Shown here: positions 33,206-46,295 of the stretch, piece by piece
Layout: every line of letters starts with the position of its first letter
Position numbering within the stretch: position 1 is the first letter of the stretch
Notes under the pieces: model-generated
What the model was told of the DNA's origin: nothing
Databases searched by the model: none
The model's input: only the letters and a program-made list of their open reading frames with translations
Made by a program: the position numbers and the translations under genes
From: Limnohabitans sp.
Lineage (GTDB): Bacteria; Pseudomonadota; Gammaproteobacteria; Burkholderiales; Burkholderiaceae_C
DNA: 63,494 nt
Assembly: GCF_017848645.1 (NCBI RefSeq)
Contig: NZ_JAFEIF010000044.1
Coordinates: forward strand, 1 to 63,494
Reading direction: 5' to 3'

Positions 33206-34561
33206 TCAGTGGTCCTGTGAGAGCAGCACGGTGGTGGTGTGTACGGCGCTGCGCGGCATGAGCACGGCGGCAGCGGCAATCACTTCGCGCACGTTGCGTG
33301 TGGCGCCGCCGCCACCGGCCGGGCCATTGGTGTAAAGCGCTTCGACTTCGTGCGCCACATGCTGGGCGTGTTGTTGGGTGGGCACGCGCAGGGCCACGCG
33401 GGCGCGCACTTCGGCGGGCTCTGACGGTGCTTGGCTGGAGGCCCCGAAGATCGCGTTCACGCCGATCAGGTCGTAACGGCCTTCGAACTCGCCATATCCG
33501 GCATCGGCCAGCCGTTGTCGCACCAGCTCCAGCGCGAGTTGCCCCCGCGCCTGCGCACCTGGCCCGGCGTAGCTGATTTGGCCTTCACCAATGAAGCCGT
33601 CGCGGTAGCCCAGCGTGACCTTGAACGTGTCGGTGCGCTCACTGCCGCTGCCACCTGTGACTTGCACGCGGTCTGGCCCCAGCTGCGTCAGCTGCACCTG
33701 AGAAAAATCGGCCACCACATCGGGCTGCAGGTAGCGCGCGGGGTTCTCGATTTCGTACAGCAGTTGTTCCGTGCAAGTGGCCACTGTGACGCAGCCGCCA
33801 GAACCCGCCACTTTGGTGATGACGGCATCGCCCGAGGCGCTGACCTCGGCCAGCGGAAAGCCCAGCCGGGCCATGTTGGGCACGTCCTTGTAGCCCGGAT
33901 CGGCAAAGTAGCCGCCCGTGATCTGCGCCGCGCATTCCAGCAAATGCCCGACCAGCACGCCTTTGCCCAGGCTTTGCCAGTCGTCGGGTGCCCAGCCAAA
34001 GTGGTGCATCAAGGGTGCCAAAAACAGGGCTGGATCGGCCACGCGGCCGGTGATGATGACTTGGGCATCGGTGAGCAGCGCGGGCAGCAAGGCTTCGGCC
34101 CCTAAATAGGCATTGGCCGAAATCAGTTGGGCTTGAAAGTCGGCCAGGGTTTGCGTGCTCTCCAGCACGGGCAGCGCCAAGCCGGTTTGGGTCAGGGTGG
34201 CCAGCACATCGTCGCCCAGCACGACCGCCACTTTGAGCTGCGGTAAGCCCAATTCCCGGGCCACGGCCAGCACCGCGTGCCCGGCCTGCAGCGGGTTGGC
34301 CGCGCCCATGTTGCTGATGATGCGTGTGCCATGGGCCAGGCAGGCGGGCAGCACGGCGCGCATGCGGGCCGCCAGCATCAGGTCAAAACCTGCATCCGGG
34401 TCTTTGGATCGCTCCAGCTGCGCCAAGGCAATCGTGCGCTCGGCCAGGCACTCGAACACCAAGTAATGAAGCTGGCCCTTTTCGGCCAGTTCCACGGCAG
34501 GCGCAATGCGGTCACCCGCGTAACCTGCGCCTGCGCCAATTCGGATGGTTGTCTTGTGCAT
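33206..34561 (-). CDS. AtuA family protein (DUF1446, acyclic terpene utilisation)
   Basis: A 451-residue protein with the DUF1446 opening TIRIGAGAGYAGDRIAPAVEL and the inner blocks FECLAERTIALAQ, NMGAANP, ITGRVADPALFLAPLMHHFGW. AtuA of Pseudomonas belongs to the citronellol/geraniol degradation cluster, yet most homologues, including this one, sit beside Bug receptors without the rest of that pathway. Role in carboxylic or hydroxy-acid metabolism is therefore more likely than terpene use. It forms a unit with the small AtuA-associated protein and the Bug receptor. Confidence 0.87.
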   Translation of the reverse strand: MHKTTIRIGAGAGYAGDRIAPAVELAEKGQLHYLVFECLAERTIALAQLERSKDPDAGFDLMLAARMRAVLPACLAHGTRIISNMGAANPLQAGHAVLAVARELGLPQLKVAVVLGDDVLATLTQTGLALPVLESTQTLADFQAQLISANAYLGAEALLPALLTDAQVIITGRVADPALFLAPLMHHFGWAPDDWQSLGKGVLVGHLLECAAQITGGYFADPGYKDVPNMARLGFPLAEVSASGDAVITKVAGSGGCVTVATCTEQLLYEIENPARYLQPDVVADFSQVQLTQLGPDRVQVTGGSGSERTDTFKVTLGYRDGFIGEGQISYAGPGAQARGQLALELVRQRLADAGYGEFEGRYDLIGVNAIFGASSQAPSEPAEVRARVALRVPTQQHAQHVAHEVEALYTNGPAGGGGATRNVREVIAAAAVLMPRSAVHTTTVLLSQDH

Positions 34562-34611
34562 CCGCCGAGCTTAAGCGCACCGGCTTCAGTTGGCTGTCAC
34601 ATGGGGAGAAC

Positions 34612-36156
34612 TCAATACAACACAGCCACAGGCACCCGCCCCACGGTGGGCAAGCCTGCTTGGGTCCATGCTGTGAAGCCCCCTCGGTACCAAATGACCT
34701 GGGTGTAGCCCAGTTGACGCGCACGCATGGCCGCATTCACGGACAACCAGCTTTCCGAGTGGCTGCAGTAAAAAACCACCGGTTTGTTCTGGTCGGGAAC
34801 TGCTGCCCGCAGCATTTGGGCAAACCGCTCGGCATAGGGCTGTTCCAACTTGTCGTCTTCGAATGCCAGACCGCTGTTGATGAAGCTCAAGGCACCGGGT
34901 ATCACAGGGCCAAAGCTGGCCGCATCAATCACCATGGGACGAGCGGGTTGCTGAAGGGCTTGGACCAGGGTGGCGGTATCCCAGCGTTGAATGCCCTCCA
35001 GGGCTTTTGGGGTCATGCCCGTGAGTCCCTGCCCCCAGCGCAACTTGGACGGTGTGCGTGCGCCCGGTTCTTCGCGTTCAGCTTGGATGTGCGCTGGAGC
35101 AGGAACTTGCAACTGGCTCAACAGAGTGGTTGCCTGGGCGCTCGCCTCGTCATACAGTGGCAGAACCTCGTGTTCGTTGACAGAAACCAGGCGGCATAGT
35201 TTGGGGTTGTTCTTGGCGTGGTTGCAGTTGTAAAGCGCTCTCAATATGGCCTGCCCGGGGTCATCCACGCCCCATCGCACGCCGTATCCCGTTTTGCCCC
35301 AGCCAATCGCCATGGCTTTGTTGTGGTTGGCGCCAAGGTAGTTGTTGAAGGTCCGTAGGCCAATGGTCTTACACAGCAACTGGCCTTTGCAAAACCCCTC
35401 AATCAGGGTGTCTGTACGGTCATGCAAGTCCACAATGGGCGCGCCCAAGGACTGGCCAAAAAAGCCCAATTGCGCTTTCATGCTGGCAGGCAATTGCAGC
35501 GGCACGGTTTCGGTTTGTGTCACCACGCCAAGGCTGAAGGCGTCTTTGCCTGTAAGTTGTTGGCATTGTTCGAAAGGGGTTTGACCCGTGCTGCAAAACC
35601 ACGGTGTGCGGTCTTTTTCCTGGTTGCGTTGGAGTTCGCGAATTTTTAAAAATCCCGATGCTTCCTTGATGTCATACAGCGCTTGGTTGATGACCTGGGC
35701 GTCAAATTTGTCGCCCATCTGCTGTTTGTACAAGGCATACATCTGAGGCATGAAGCTGGGGTCGACTCGTTTGGTGTCCCGGTCGTGTGCGCCGTGAATG
35801 CCGACCATGGTCACTCTTGGCAAACTCCCCGTGCCAAAGGTGCGCGCTTGGCCGGCCATGAAAATCAACGAGCATGCCGACATGCAATAACCCGAAGCCA
35901 CGGTGGTGATCTTGGCGTCATACACCATGCGCGCCACTTGCATGCCGGTCCAGAGATCGCCTCCGGGCCCATTGACCAAAATCAGCCGCTCAATTCCTCC
36001 TTGGGCGAAGGCCTCCTTGAACTGTAAAAAGTCCTGATCAACCGTGGTGCCCGTGGCGAAAAGGTCCTTGCCCACGCGCTCCAGGGTCATGGCGTGCGAT
36101 TTTGCGGTCAAACCAATGGACAGAAAAAAAGCCAATGCAATGAAAAGTCGGGTCAC
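34612..36156 (-). CDS. Periplasmic ClpP-like / rhodanese-like multidomain protein
   Basis: A 514-residue secreted protein (signal peptide to about residue 22, KSHA). Residues about 25-230 resemble a periplasmic ClpP/crotonase-fold domain: ILVNGPGGDLWTGMQ forms the oxyanion strand and GYCMSACSLIFM places S93 where the nucleophile is expected. A central Cys-containing domain (about 265-335: KAMAIGWGKTGYG, AILRALYNCN, CRLVSVNEHEV) resembles small secreted domains of unknown role. The C-terminal 120 residues are rhodanese-like, with FYCSHSESWLSVNAAMRARQ carrying the loop cysteine and WYRGGFTAW, close to the CXXCW-motif rhodanese relatives of quinoprotein clusters. Such a fusion could act on envelope proteins or thiol/sulfur chemistry. 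It stands alone between the AtuA gene and the RAYT. Confidence 0.75.
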   Translation of the reverse strand: MTRLFIALAFFLSIGLTAKSHAMTLERVGKDLFATGTTVDQDFLQFKEAFAQGGIERLILVNGPGGDLWTGMQVARMVYDAKITTVASGYCMSACSLIFMAGQARTFGTGSLPRVTMVGIHGAHDRDTKRVDPSFMPQMYALYKQQMGDKFDAQVINQALYDIKEASGFLKIRELQRNQEKDRTPWFCSTGQTPFEQCQQLTGKDAFSLGVVTQTETVPLQLPASMKAQLGFFGQSLGAPIVDLHDRTDTLIEGFCKGQLLCKTIGLRTFNNYLGANHNKAMAIGWGKTGYGVRWGVDDPGQAILRALYNCNHAKNNPKLCRLVSVNEHEVLPLYDEASAQATTLLSQLQVPAPAHIQAEREEPGARTPSKLRWGQGLTGMTPKALEGIQRWDTATLVQALQQPARPMVIDAASFGPVIPGALSFINSGLAFEDDKLEQPYAERFAQMLRAAVPDQNKPVVFYCSHSESWLSVNAAMRARQLGYTQVIWYRGGFTAWTQAGLPTVGRVPVAVLY

Positions 36157-36221
36157 AGCGTGCTCGCAAAAAGTTGATTTTGTGAGTTATTTTGAATTAA
36201 ATATTTGCCATTGAGCGTCTG

Positions 36222-36248
36222 TTTAATTGGGGTCAGATCCCAATTAAA
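36222..36248. repeat. REP-like palindrome, left of the RAYT gene
   Basis: TTTAATTGGG and CCCAATTAAA form a near-perfect 10-bp stem around GTCAGAT. The same unit appears inverted at 37011-37035 on the other side of the RAYT gene. The GGGGTCAGATCCC core is common next to this transposase class. Confidence 0.8.
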
Positions 36249-36274
36249 CTGCGGGTCTCTTTCAGGGAGTTCCC

Positions 36275-36970
36275 ATGGCCCGCCAGCCCCGCCTCACCGT
36301 TGCCGCTTACCCGCACCACGTCATCCAGCGCGGCAATGACCGCCAGGCCATCGTGCGCGACGATGCGGACCGTGAGCGTTTGCTGGCGCTGTGGCAAGAG
36401 CATGCACAAACTTTCAAGGTGGCCATCCATGCTTACGTGATCATGGACAACCACTTCCATTTGCTGCTCACGCCTGAGACTGATGAGGGCCTGCCGCAGA
36501 TGATGCAGGCGGTGGGGCGGGCCTATGTGCGCTACTTCAATTTGCGGCACCAGCGCACCGGCACGCTGTGGGAAGGGCGCTACCGCAGCAACCTCATTGA
36601 GAGTGAGCGCTATCTTTTGGCCTGCATGGTCTACATCGACCTGAACCCGGTGCGGGCGGGCATGGTGGCCCAAGCCGCCGACTTCAAATGGTCCAGCCAC
36701 AGGCACTGTATTGGTCAGTTGAGCGACAAGTTGGTGACGCCGCACGCCCTGTTTTGGGGCTTGGGCAACACCCCTTTTGCCCGTGAGGCGGCTTATGCCG
36801 AGTTGGTGCAAACGGGCTTGGCGCAGCGTGAAAAGGACCAGCTCACGCAAAGCGCCTTGTCGGGCTGGGCGCTGGGGTCGGCCAATTTTGTGGGTGGCTT
36901 GCAGCAAACCACACAGCGGCGCTTGGTGCCGGGCAAGGCGGGTCGACCTGCCAAAAAGCCCCTCGATTGA
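36275..36970 (+). CDS. rayT: REP-associated tyrosine transposase (RAYT, Y1_Tnp family)
   Basis: A 231-residue HUH-type nuclease: AAYPHHVIQRGNDRQAI at the N terminus, the H-x-H pair in DNHFHLLLTP, and the catalytic tyrosine region ERYLLACMVYIDLNPVRAG. RAYTs cut and join single-stranded REP hairpins and are thought to spread them. The gene is flanked by two inverted copies of a palindromic unit at 36222-36248 and 37011-37035. It sits directly upstream of the gltB promoter. A good Shine-Dalgarno (AGGGAG) precedes the ATG. Confidence 0.92.
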   Translation: MARQPRLTVAAYPHHVIQRGNDRQAIVRDDADRERLLALWQEHAQTFKVAIHAYVIMDNHFHLLLTPETDEGLPQMMQAVGRAYVRYFNLRHQRTGTLWEGRYRSNLIESERYLLACMVYIDLNPVRAGMVAQAADFKWSSHRHCIGQLSDKLVTPHALFWGLGNTPFAREAAYAELVQTGLAQREKDQLTQSALSGWALGSANFVGGLQQTTQRRLVPGKAGRPAKKPLD

Positions 36971-37010
36971 ATCTGTCCCCGATTAATTCAAAGCCAACTC
37001 AAAAGTCAAA

Positions 37011-37035
37011 TTAATTGGGATCTGACCCCAATTAA
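37011..37035. repeat. REP-like palindrome, right of the RAYT gene
   Basis: TTAATTGGG and CCCAATTAA pair around ATCTGAC, and the unit is the reverse complement of the left palindrome. It ends 6 bp before the gltB -35 box. Confidence 0.8.
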
Positions 37036-37040
37036 AAAGT

Positions 37041-37069
37041 TTGGCATGGATGCTGCAGTGCACTACACT
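37041..37069 (+). promoter_or_regulatory. Putative sigma-70 promoter of gltBD
   Basis: TTGGCA at 37041-37046 and TACACT at 37064-37069 are separated by 17 bases. They are followed 33 bp later by the gltB ATG with an AGGAG ribosome binding site. No other comparable pair was seen in the gap. Confidence 0.5.
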
Positions 37070-37102
37070 CTCCGGTCTGCGTGAAAACCCTTAGGAGCGC
37101 CC

Positions 37103-41806
<4,704 letters not shown>

Positions 41807-41835
41807 GCCCCACGTCAAGAATCGAAGGAAACATC

Positions 41836-43317
41836 ATGGGAAAAATCACAGGTTTCATGGAATTTGAGCGCATCGAAGAAGGCTACAAACCCGTTGCCGA
41901 GCGCTTGAAGAACTACGGCGAGTTCGTGATCGGCTTGACACCCGAGCAGTCGAAAACCCAAGCCGCCCGCTGCATGGATTGCGGCACGCCGTTTTGCAAC
42001 AACGGCTGCCCGGTCAACAACATCATCCCGGACTTCAACGACCTGGTGTACCAGGGTGACTGGAAGAACGCGATCGAGGTGCTGCACAGCACCAACAACT
42101 TCCCCGAGTTCACCGGCCGCATTTGCCCCGCGCCATGCGAAGCCGCCTGCGTGGTGAACTTCAACGACGACGCCGTGGGCATCAAGTCCATCGAGCACGC
42201 CATCATCGACCGCGCCTGGGCCGAAGGCTGGGTCACACCTCGTCCTGCTAAAGTCAAGACCGGCAAAACCGTGGCCATCATTGGCGCAGGCCCCGCTGGC
42301 CTGGCCGCAGCCCAGCAGCTGGCACGCGCTGGTCACGACGTGACCTTGTTCGAGAAGAACGACCGCGTGGGTGGTTTGCTGCGCTACGGCATTCCTGACT
42401 TCAAGATGGAAAAGACGCACATCGATCGCCGCGTCCAGCAGCTCGAAGCCGAAGGCGTGAAGATCCGCACCAGCGTGCTGGTGGGGGAGTGGCCCAAGGA
42501 TTCCAAGGTCACCAACTGGGCCAAGGAAACCGTCAGTGCTGAGCAACTCAAGAAAGACTTTGACGCTGTGTTGTTGACTGGTGGTTCAGAACAGTCGCGC
42601 GACCTGCCCGTGCCGGGCCGCGACCTGGACGGCATCCACTTTGCGATGGAATTTCTGCCCCAGCAAAACAAGGTCAATGCCGGTGACAAGCTCAAGGGCC
42701 AACTGCGCGCTGACGGCAAAAACGTCATCGTGATCGGTGGCGGCGACACCGGCAGCGACTGCGTGGGCACCAGCACACGCCACGGTGCCGTGAGCGTCAC
42801 CCAGTTCGAGGTGATGCCCGAGCCGCCCGAAAAAGAAAACAAAGCGATGGTCTGGCCTTACTGGCCCATGAAGCTGCGCACCAGCTCCAGCCACGACGAG
42901 AGCGCCGAAAAAGGCCTACTCAAGCGCGAATTCGCCATCTCCACCAAAGCGTTCACTGGCGAAAAAGGCAAAGTCACCGGATTGACCACGGTGCACGTCG
43001 AGTTCAAAGACGGCAAGATGGTTGAAGTGCCCGGCACCGAGAAGGAATACAAAGCCGACATGGTCTTGCTGGCCATGGGTTTCACCAACCCGGTCGCCAC
43101 CGTGCTCGACGCCTTTGGCATCGACAAGGACGCCCGTGGCAACGCCAAGGCCAGCACCGACTTCACAGGCGGCTATGCCACCAACGTGAACAAGGTGTTT
43201 GCCGCAGGCGACATGCGCCGGGGTCAGTCGTTGGTCGTTTGGGCGATTCGTGAAGGCCGTCAGGCCGCTCGCGCCGTCGACGAATTCCTGATGGGCCAAA
43301 GCGACCTGCCACGATGA
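41836..43317 (+). CDS. gltD: Glutamate synthase (NADPH) small subunit
   Basis: A 493-residue iron-sulfur flavoprotein that passes electrons from NADPH to GltB. N-terminal 4Fe-4S cysteines are in [17 protein letters not shown] and CPAPCEAAC. The FAD site is [15 protein letters not shown], and a second nucleotide site is [11 protein letters not shown]. The length is typical. It is followed by hairpins and a terminator-like structure at 43326-43420 that separates it from the mla operon. Confidence 0.97.
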   Translation: MGKITGFMEFERIEEGYKPVAERLKNYGEFVIGLTPEQSKTQAARCMDCGTPFCNNGCPVNNIIPDFNDLVYQGDWKNAIEVLHSTNNFPEFTGRICPAPCEAACVVNFNDDAVGIKSIEHAIIDRAWAEGWVTPRPAKVKTGKTVAIIGAGPAGLAAAQQLARAGHDVTLFEKNDRVGGLLRYGIPDFKMEKTHIDRRVQQLEAEGVKIRTSVLVGEWPKDSKVTNWAKETVSAEQLKKDFDAVLLTGGSEQSRDLPVPGRDLDGIHFAMEFLPQQNKVNAGDKLKGQLRADGKNVIVIGGGDTGSDCVGTSTRHGAVSVTQFEVMPEPPEKENKAMVWPYWPMKLRTSSSHDESAEKGLLKREFAISTKAFTGEKGKVTGLTTVHVEFKDGKMVEVPGTEKEYKADMVLLAMGFTNPVATVLDAFGIDKDARGNAKASTDFTGGYATNVNKVFAAGDMRRGQSLVVWAIREGRQAARAVDEFLMGQSDLPR

Positions 43318-43325
43318 GGCTACCC

Positions 43326-43377
43326 GGTTCTAGGTAAAATCCCTAGACCACCAAGGTTCGCAAAGCGCATACCTTGG
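43326..43377 (+). other. Two consecutive stem-loops after gltD
   Basis: TCTAGG at 43329-43334 pairs with CCTAGA at 43342-43347, and CCAAGGT at 43351-43357 pairs with ACCTTGG at 43371-43377. Neither is followed by a T-run. They may be mRNA stabilising or processing hairpins at the gltBD 3' end, or a leader of mlaF. Confidence 0.45.
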
Positions 43378-43394
43378 TTCATTAACATCACAAG

Positions 43395-43420
43395 AGCCGG
43401 CCCCCCCGGCTTTTGTTTTT
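43395..43420 (+). terminator. Rho-independent terminator of gltBD
   Basis: AGCCGG at 43395-43400 and CCGGCT at 43406-43411 form a GC stem around CCCCC, directly followed by a T-rich run to 43420. The mlaF start codon lies one base later, which leaves no room for a ribosome binding site outside the terminator. Confidence 0.8.
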
Positions 43421-43421
43421 C

Positions 43422-44240
43422 ATGAACACCCCATCCACACCACCGCCACTTGTTGAACTGCGCGACCTGACTTTCGGGTACGGCGACCGTGTCATCTTGA
43501 AGAACCTGAGCTTCAATGTGCCGCGCGGCCAAGTCACGGCCCTGATGGGGGTGTCAGGGGGCGGCAAGACCACGGTGCTGCGCCTCATTGGCGGGCAGAT
43601 CCGCGCCAGCCAAGGGCAGCTGTTGTTTGATGGCGCCGACAGCATGCCCATGCGCCAGGCCGAGCTGTACGCAGCCCGTCGCCGCATGGGCATGCTGTTC
43701 CAGTTCGGTGCGCTGTTCACCGACATGAGTGTGTTCGACAACGTGGCTTTTCCCTTGCGCGAACACACCCGCTTGTCCGAAGCCTTGATCCGCGACATCG
43801 TGCTCATGAAGCTCGATGCGGTGGGTTTGCGCGGTGCGCGGGACCTGAAGCCTTCCGAGATATCTGGCGGCATGAGCCGCCGTGTGGCCTTGGCCCGTGC
43901 CATCGCGCTGGACCCGGACCTCATCATGTACGACGAGCCCTTTGCCGGCCTCGACCCGATCTCGCTGGGCACCGCAGCGCGCCTGATCCGCCGCCTGAAC
44001 GACAGCTTGGGCATCACCAGCGTGGTGGTCTCGCACGATGTGACCGAAACCTTTGAAATCGCCGACCATGTGGTCATCCTCGCGCATGGTGGTGTGGCCG
44101 CGCAGGGCACGCCTGCCGAGCTGCGGGCCAGCACCGATCCGCTGATCCACCAGTTTGTGCACGCCTTGAGCGATGGGCCTGTGCCCTTCCATTACCCGGC
44201 CCCCACGGCTGCGCAAGATTACGACGGGAGGTCTGCATGA
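43422..44240 (+). CDS. mlaF: Phospholipid ABC transporter ATP-binding protein MlaF
   Basis: A 272-residue ABC ATPase of the Mla retrograde lipid transport system that keeps outer-membrane asymmetry. Walker A is GVSGGGKTT, the signature is ISGGMSRR (Ile instead of Leu), Walker B is LIMYDEPFAGLDP and the switch His is VVSHD. The ATG at 43422 is kept because family similarity begins about 8 residues later, though an upstream TTG at 43413 is possible. No Shine-Dalgarno is visible, since the terminator of gltBD abuts the start. mlaE overlaps its stop by 4 bp. Confidence 0.94.
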   Translation: MNTPSTPPPLVELRDLTFGYGDRVILKNLSFNVPRGQVTALMGVSGGGKTTVLRLIGGQIRASQGQLLFDGADSMPMRQAELYAARRRMGMLFQFGALFTDMSVFDNVAFPLREHTRLSEALIRDIVLMKLDAVGLRGARDLKPSEISGGMSRRVALARAIALDPDLIMYDEPFAGLDPISLGTAARLIRRLNDSLGITSVVVSHDVTETFEIADHVVILAHGGVAAQGTPAELRASTDPLIHQFVHALSDGPVPFHYPAPTAAQDYDGRSA

Positions 44241-45019
44241 TCACCGCCATGCTGGGGGCTTTGGGTGCGTCCACCCGTCAGATGCTGGCCGACTGGGGCT
44301 TTGCTGCACGGCTGTTTTTCAAGCTGCTGGGCATGTCGGGTGCAGCGCTCAAGCGTTTTGGCCTGGTGCGCGACCAGGTGCATTTCTTGGGCAATTACTC
44401 GCTGGCCATCATCACCGTGTCGGGCTTGTTTGTGGGCTTTGTGCTGGGTTTGCAGGGCTACTACACGCTGCAACGTTACGGCTCGGCCGAGGCGCTGGGC
44501 CTGCTGGTGGCGCTGAGCCTGGTGCGCGAGTTGGGCCCGGTCGTTGCAGCTTTGTTGTTTGCAGGACGCGCTGGGGCATCGCTGACGGCCGAGATTGGTC
44601 TGATGCGGGCCGGTGAGCAGCTCACGGCCCTCGAGATGATGGCGGTGGACCCGCTGCAACGCATTTTGGCGCCGCGCTTTTGGGGCGGCATCATCGCCTT
44701 GCCCTTGCTGGCGGCCGTGTTCAGCGCGGTGGGCATTTTCGGCGGCTACGTGGTGGGCGTTTTGCTCATTGGCGTGGACGCAGGCTCCTTCTGGAGCCAG
44801 ATGCAAGGCGGCGTGGATGTGTTCAAGGACGTGGGCAACGGCATCATCAAAAGCGTGGTGTTTGCCGTGGCCGTGACCTTCATCGCCTTGCTGCAAGGTT
44901 ATGTGGCCAAGCCCACACCCGAAGGCGTGGCCAGTGCCACGACCCGCAGCGTGGTGGTTTCTTCTTTGTCGGTGTTGGGATTGGACTTCATCCTGACCGC
45001 GATGATGTTCAGCATTTGA
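44237..45019 (+). CDS. mlaE: Phospholipid ABC transporter permease MlaE
   Basis: A 260-residue inner-membrane protein with the MlaE pattern: an amphipathic N-terminal helix, then five membrane helices. Characteristic stretches are GLFVGFVLGLQGYYTLQRYG, LVRELGPVVAALLFAGRAGA and EQLTALEMMAVDP. It forms the dimeric channel of the MlaFEDB complex. Start overlaps mlaF. Confidence 0.95.
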   Translation: MITAMLGALGASTRQMLADWGFAARLFFKLLGMSGAALKRFGLVRDQVHFLGNYSLAIITVSGLFVGFVLGLQGYYTLQRYGSAEALGLLVALSLVRELGPVVAALLFAGRAGASLTAEIGLMRAGEQLTALEMMAVDPLQRILAPRFWGGIIALPLLAAVFSAVGIFGGYVVGVLLIGVDAGSFWSQMQGGVDVFKDVGNGIIKSVVFAVAVTFIALLQGYVAKPTPEGVASATTRSVVVSSLSVLGLDFILTAMMFSI

Positions 45020-45029
45020 GGAGGACGGC

Positions 45030-45509
45030 ATGCAACGTTCAAAAAATGATGTGTGGGTGGGTTTGTTTGTGTTGCTCGGTGCTGTCGCCGTGCTCTTTTT
45101 GGCCCTCAAGGCCGCCAACTTGCTGACCTGGAGTTTCAGCAAGGACTACGAGGTCACGGCCAAGTTCGACAACATCGGCGGGCTCAAGCCAGGTGCGGCG
45201 GTCAAGAGCGCCGGGGTGGTGGTCGGGCGTGTCAAAAAGATCGAATTTGACGGCGAGTCCTTCCAGGCCAAGGTCACTTTGGGCATGCAGACCCAGCACG
45301 CCTTTCCGCAAGACAGCTCCCTGAAAATCCTCACCAGCGGTTTGCTGGGCGAGCAATACCTTGATGTCGCGCCCGGCGCTGACGAGAAAAACCTGGCCGC
45401 CGGAGACCGCATTGGCTCCACCCAGTCGGCCGTCATCCTGGAAAACCTGATCAGCCAGTTCCTGTTCAGCCAGGCCGAAAAATCCGCCCCCGAAAGTCAA
45501 AAACCATGA
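45030..45509 (+). CDS. mlaD: Phospholipid transport substrate-binding protein MlaD (MCE domain)
   Basis: A 159-residue protein anchored by one N-terminal helix (WVGLFVLLGAVAVLFLAL) followed by a single MCE domain: FDNIGGLKPGAAVKSAGVVVG and LTSGLLGEQYLDVAPG. MlaD hexamers form the periplasmic lipid funnel on MlaE. Length matches the single-MCE form. It overlaps mlaA by 4 bp. Confidence 0.95.
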   Translation: MQRSKNDVWVGLFVLLGAVAVLFLALKAANLLTWSFSKDYEVTAKFDNIGGLKPGAAVKSAGVVVGRVKKIEFDGESFQAKVTLGMQTQHAFPQDSSLKILTSGLLGEQYLDVAPGADEKNLAAGDRIGSTQSAVILENLISQFLFSQAEKSAPESQKP

Positions 45510-46243
45510 TCGCCTGGACGAAACGCAGCGCATCGCTGGCGCTGCTGGCCGGCGTGCTGGCCTTGCAAGGCTGCGCCACCGTGAAAACCGCCGATGCGCG
45601 TGACCCCTGGGAATCGATGAACCGCAGCGTCTACCAATTCAATGACGTGGTGGACAACGTGGCCATCAAGCCCGCAGCGCAGCTGTATGCGAAAGTGCTG
45701 CCCGGCTTTGTGCGCACGGGCGTGAGCAACTTTTTGGGCAACTTGGGTGATGTGTGGTCCATGGCCAACAGCGCCCTGCAGCTCAAAGGGCAGGCCACGG
45801 CCGAGACTTTCATGCGCATCAACGTGAACACGTTCTTTGGCCTGGGTGGCTTGCTGGACGTGGCCACCGAAATGCGCCTTGAAAAACGCAGGGAAGATTT
45901 CGGACAGACCCTGGGCTACTGGGGCGTCAAGCCCGGCCCTTATGTGGTGCTGCCGCTGCTGGGGCCGTCCACATTGCGTGACACCCTGGCCTTGCCGCTG
46001 GACATGCAGGGCGATGTGTCGAGGCAGATCTCTGACGAGGCCACCCGCAACGCCTTGACCGTGACACGGGTGCTCGACATCCGCTCGGGTTTGCTGCAAA
46101 CGGTGGATGTGGTCAAGGCCGCGTCTCTCGACCCGTATTCCTTTGTGCGCGACGGCTTCTTGCAAAAGCGCCGCAACGACATTTATGACGGCAACCCGCC
46201 ATCCAACTTCGACTACGGTGATGGCGAGTCCGACCCGAAATAA
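45506..46243 (+). CDS. mlaA: MlaA (VacJ) outer-membrane lipoprotein
   Basis: A 245-residue protein with a lipoprotein signal (LALQGCATV; lipidated Cys about residue 23) and the MlaA core: RDPWESMNRSVYQFNDVVD, FVRTGVSNFLGNLGD and YWGVKPGPYVVLPLLGPST. It removes misplaced phospholipids from the outer leaflet and hands them to MlaC. The operon order F-E-D-A-C-B is the betaproteobacterial form, in which mlaA is part of the operon. The gene's start overlaps the stop of mlaD. Confidence 0.94.
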   Translation: MIAWTKRSASLALLAGVLALQGCATVKTADARDPWESMNRSVYQFNDVVDNVAIKPAAQLYAKVLPGFVRTGVSNFLGNLGDVWSMANSALQLKGQATAETFMRINVNTFFGLGGLLDVATEMRLEKRREDFGQTLGYWGVKPGPYVVLPLLGPSTLRDTLALPLDMQGDVSRQISDEATRNALTVTRVLDIRSGLLQTVDVVKAASLDPYSFVRDGFLQKRRNDIYDGNPPSNFDYGDGESDPK

Positions 46244-46295
46244 GCCCGTTACAGTTGTTCACATGCATTGTGGCCGCAGGCCCTATAGTTATTTC

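Noticed and set aside
36157..36274. A promoter or small gene upstream of the RAYT gene
   Set aside because: Only the palindrome and AT-rich text are present; no frame or convincing -35/-10 pair was found.
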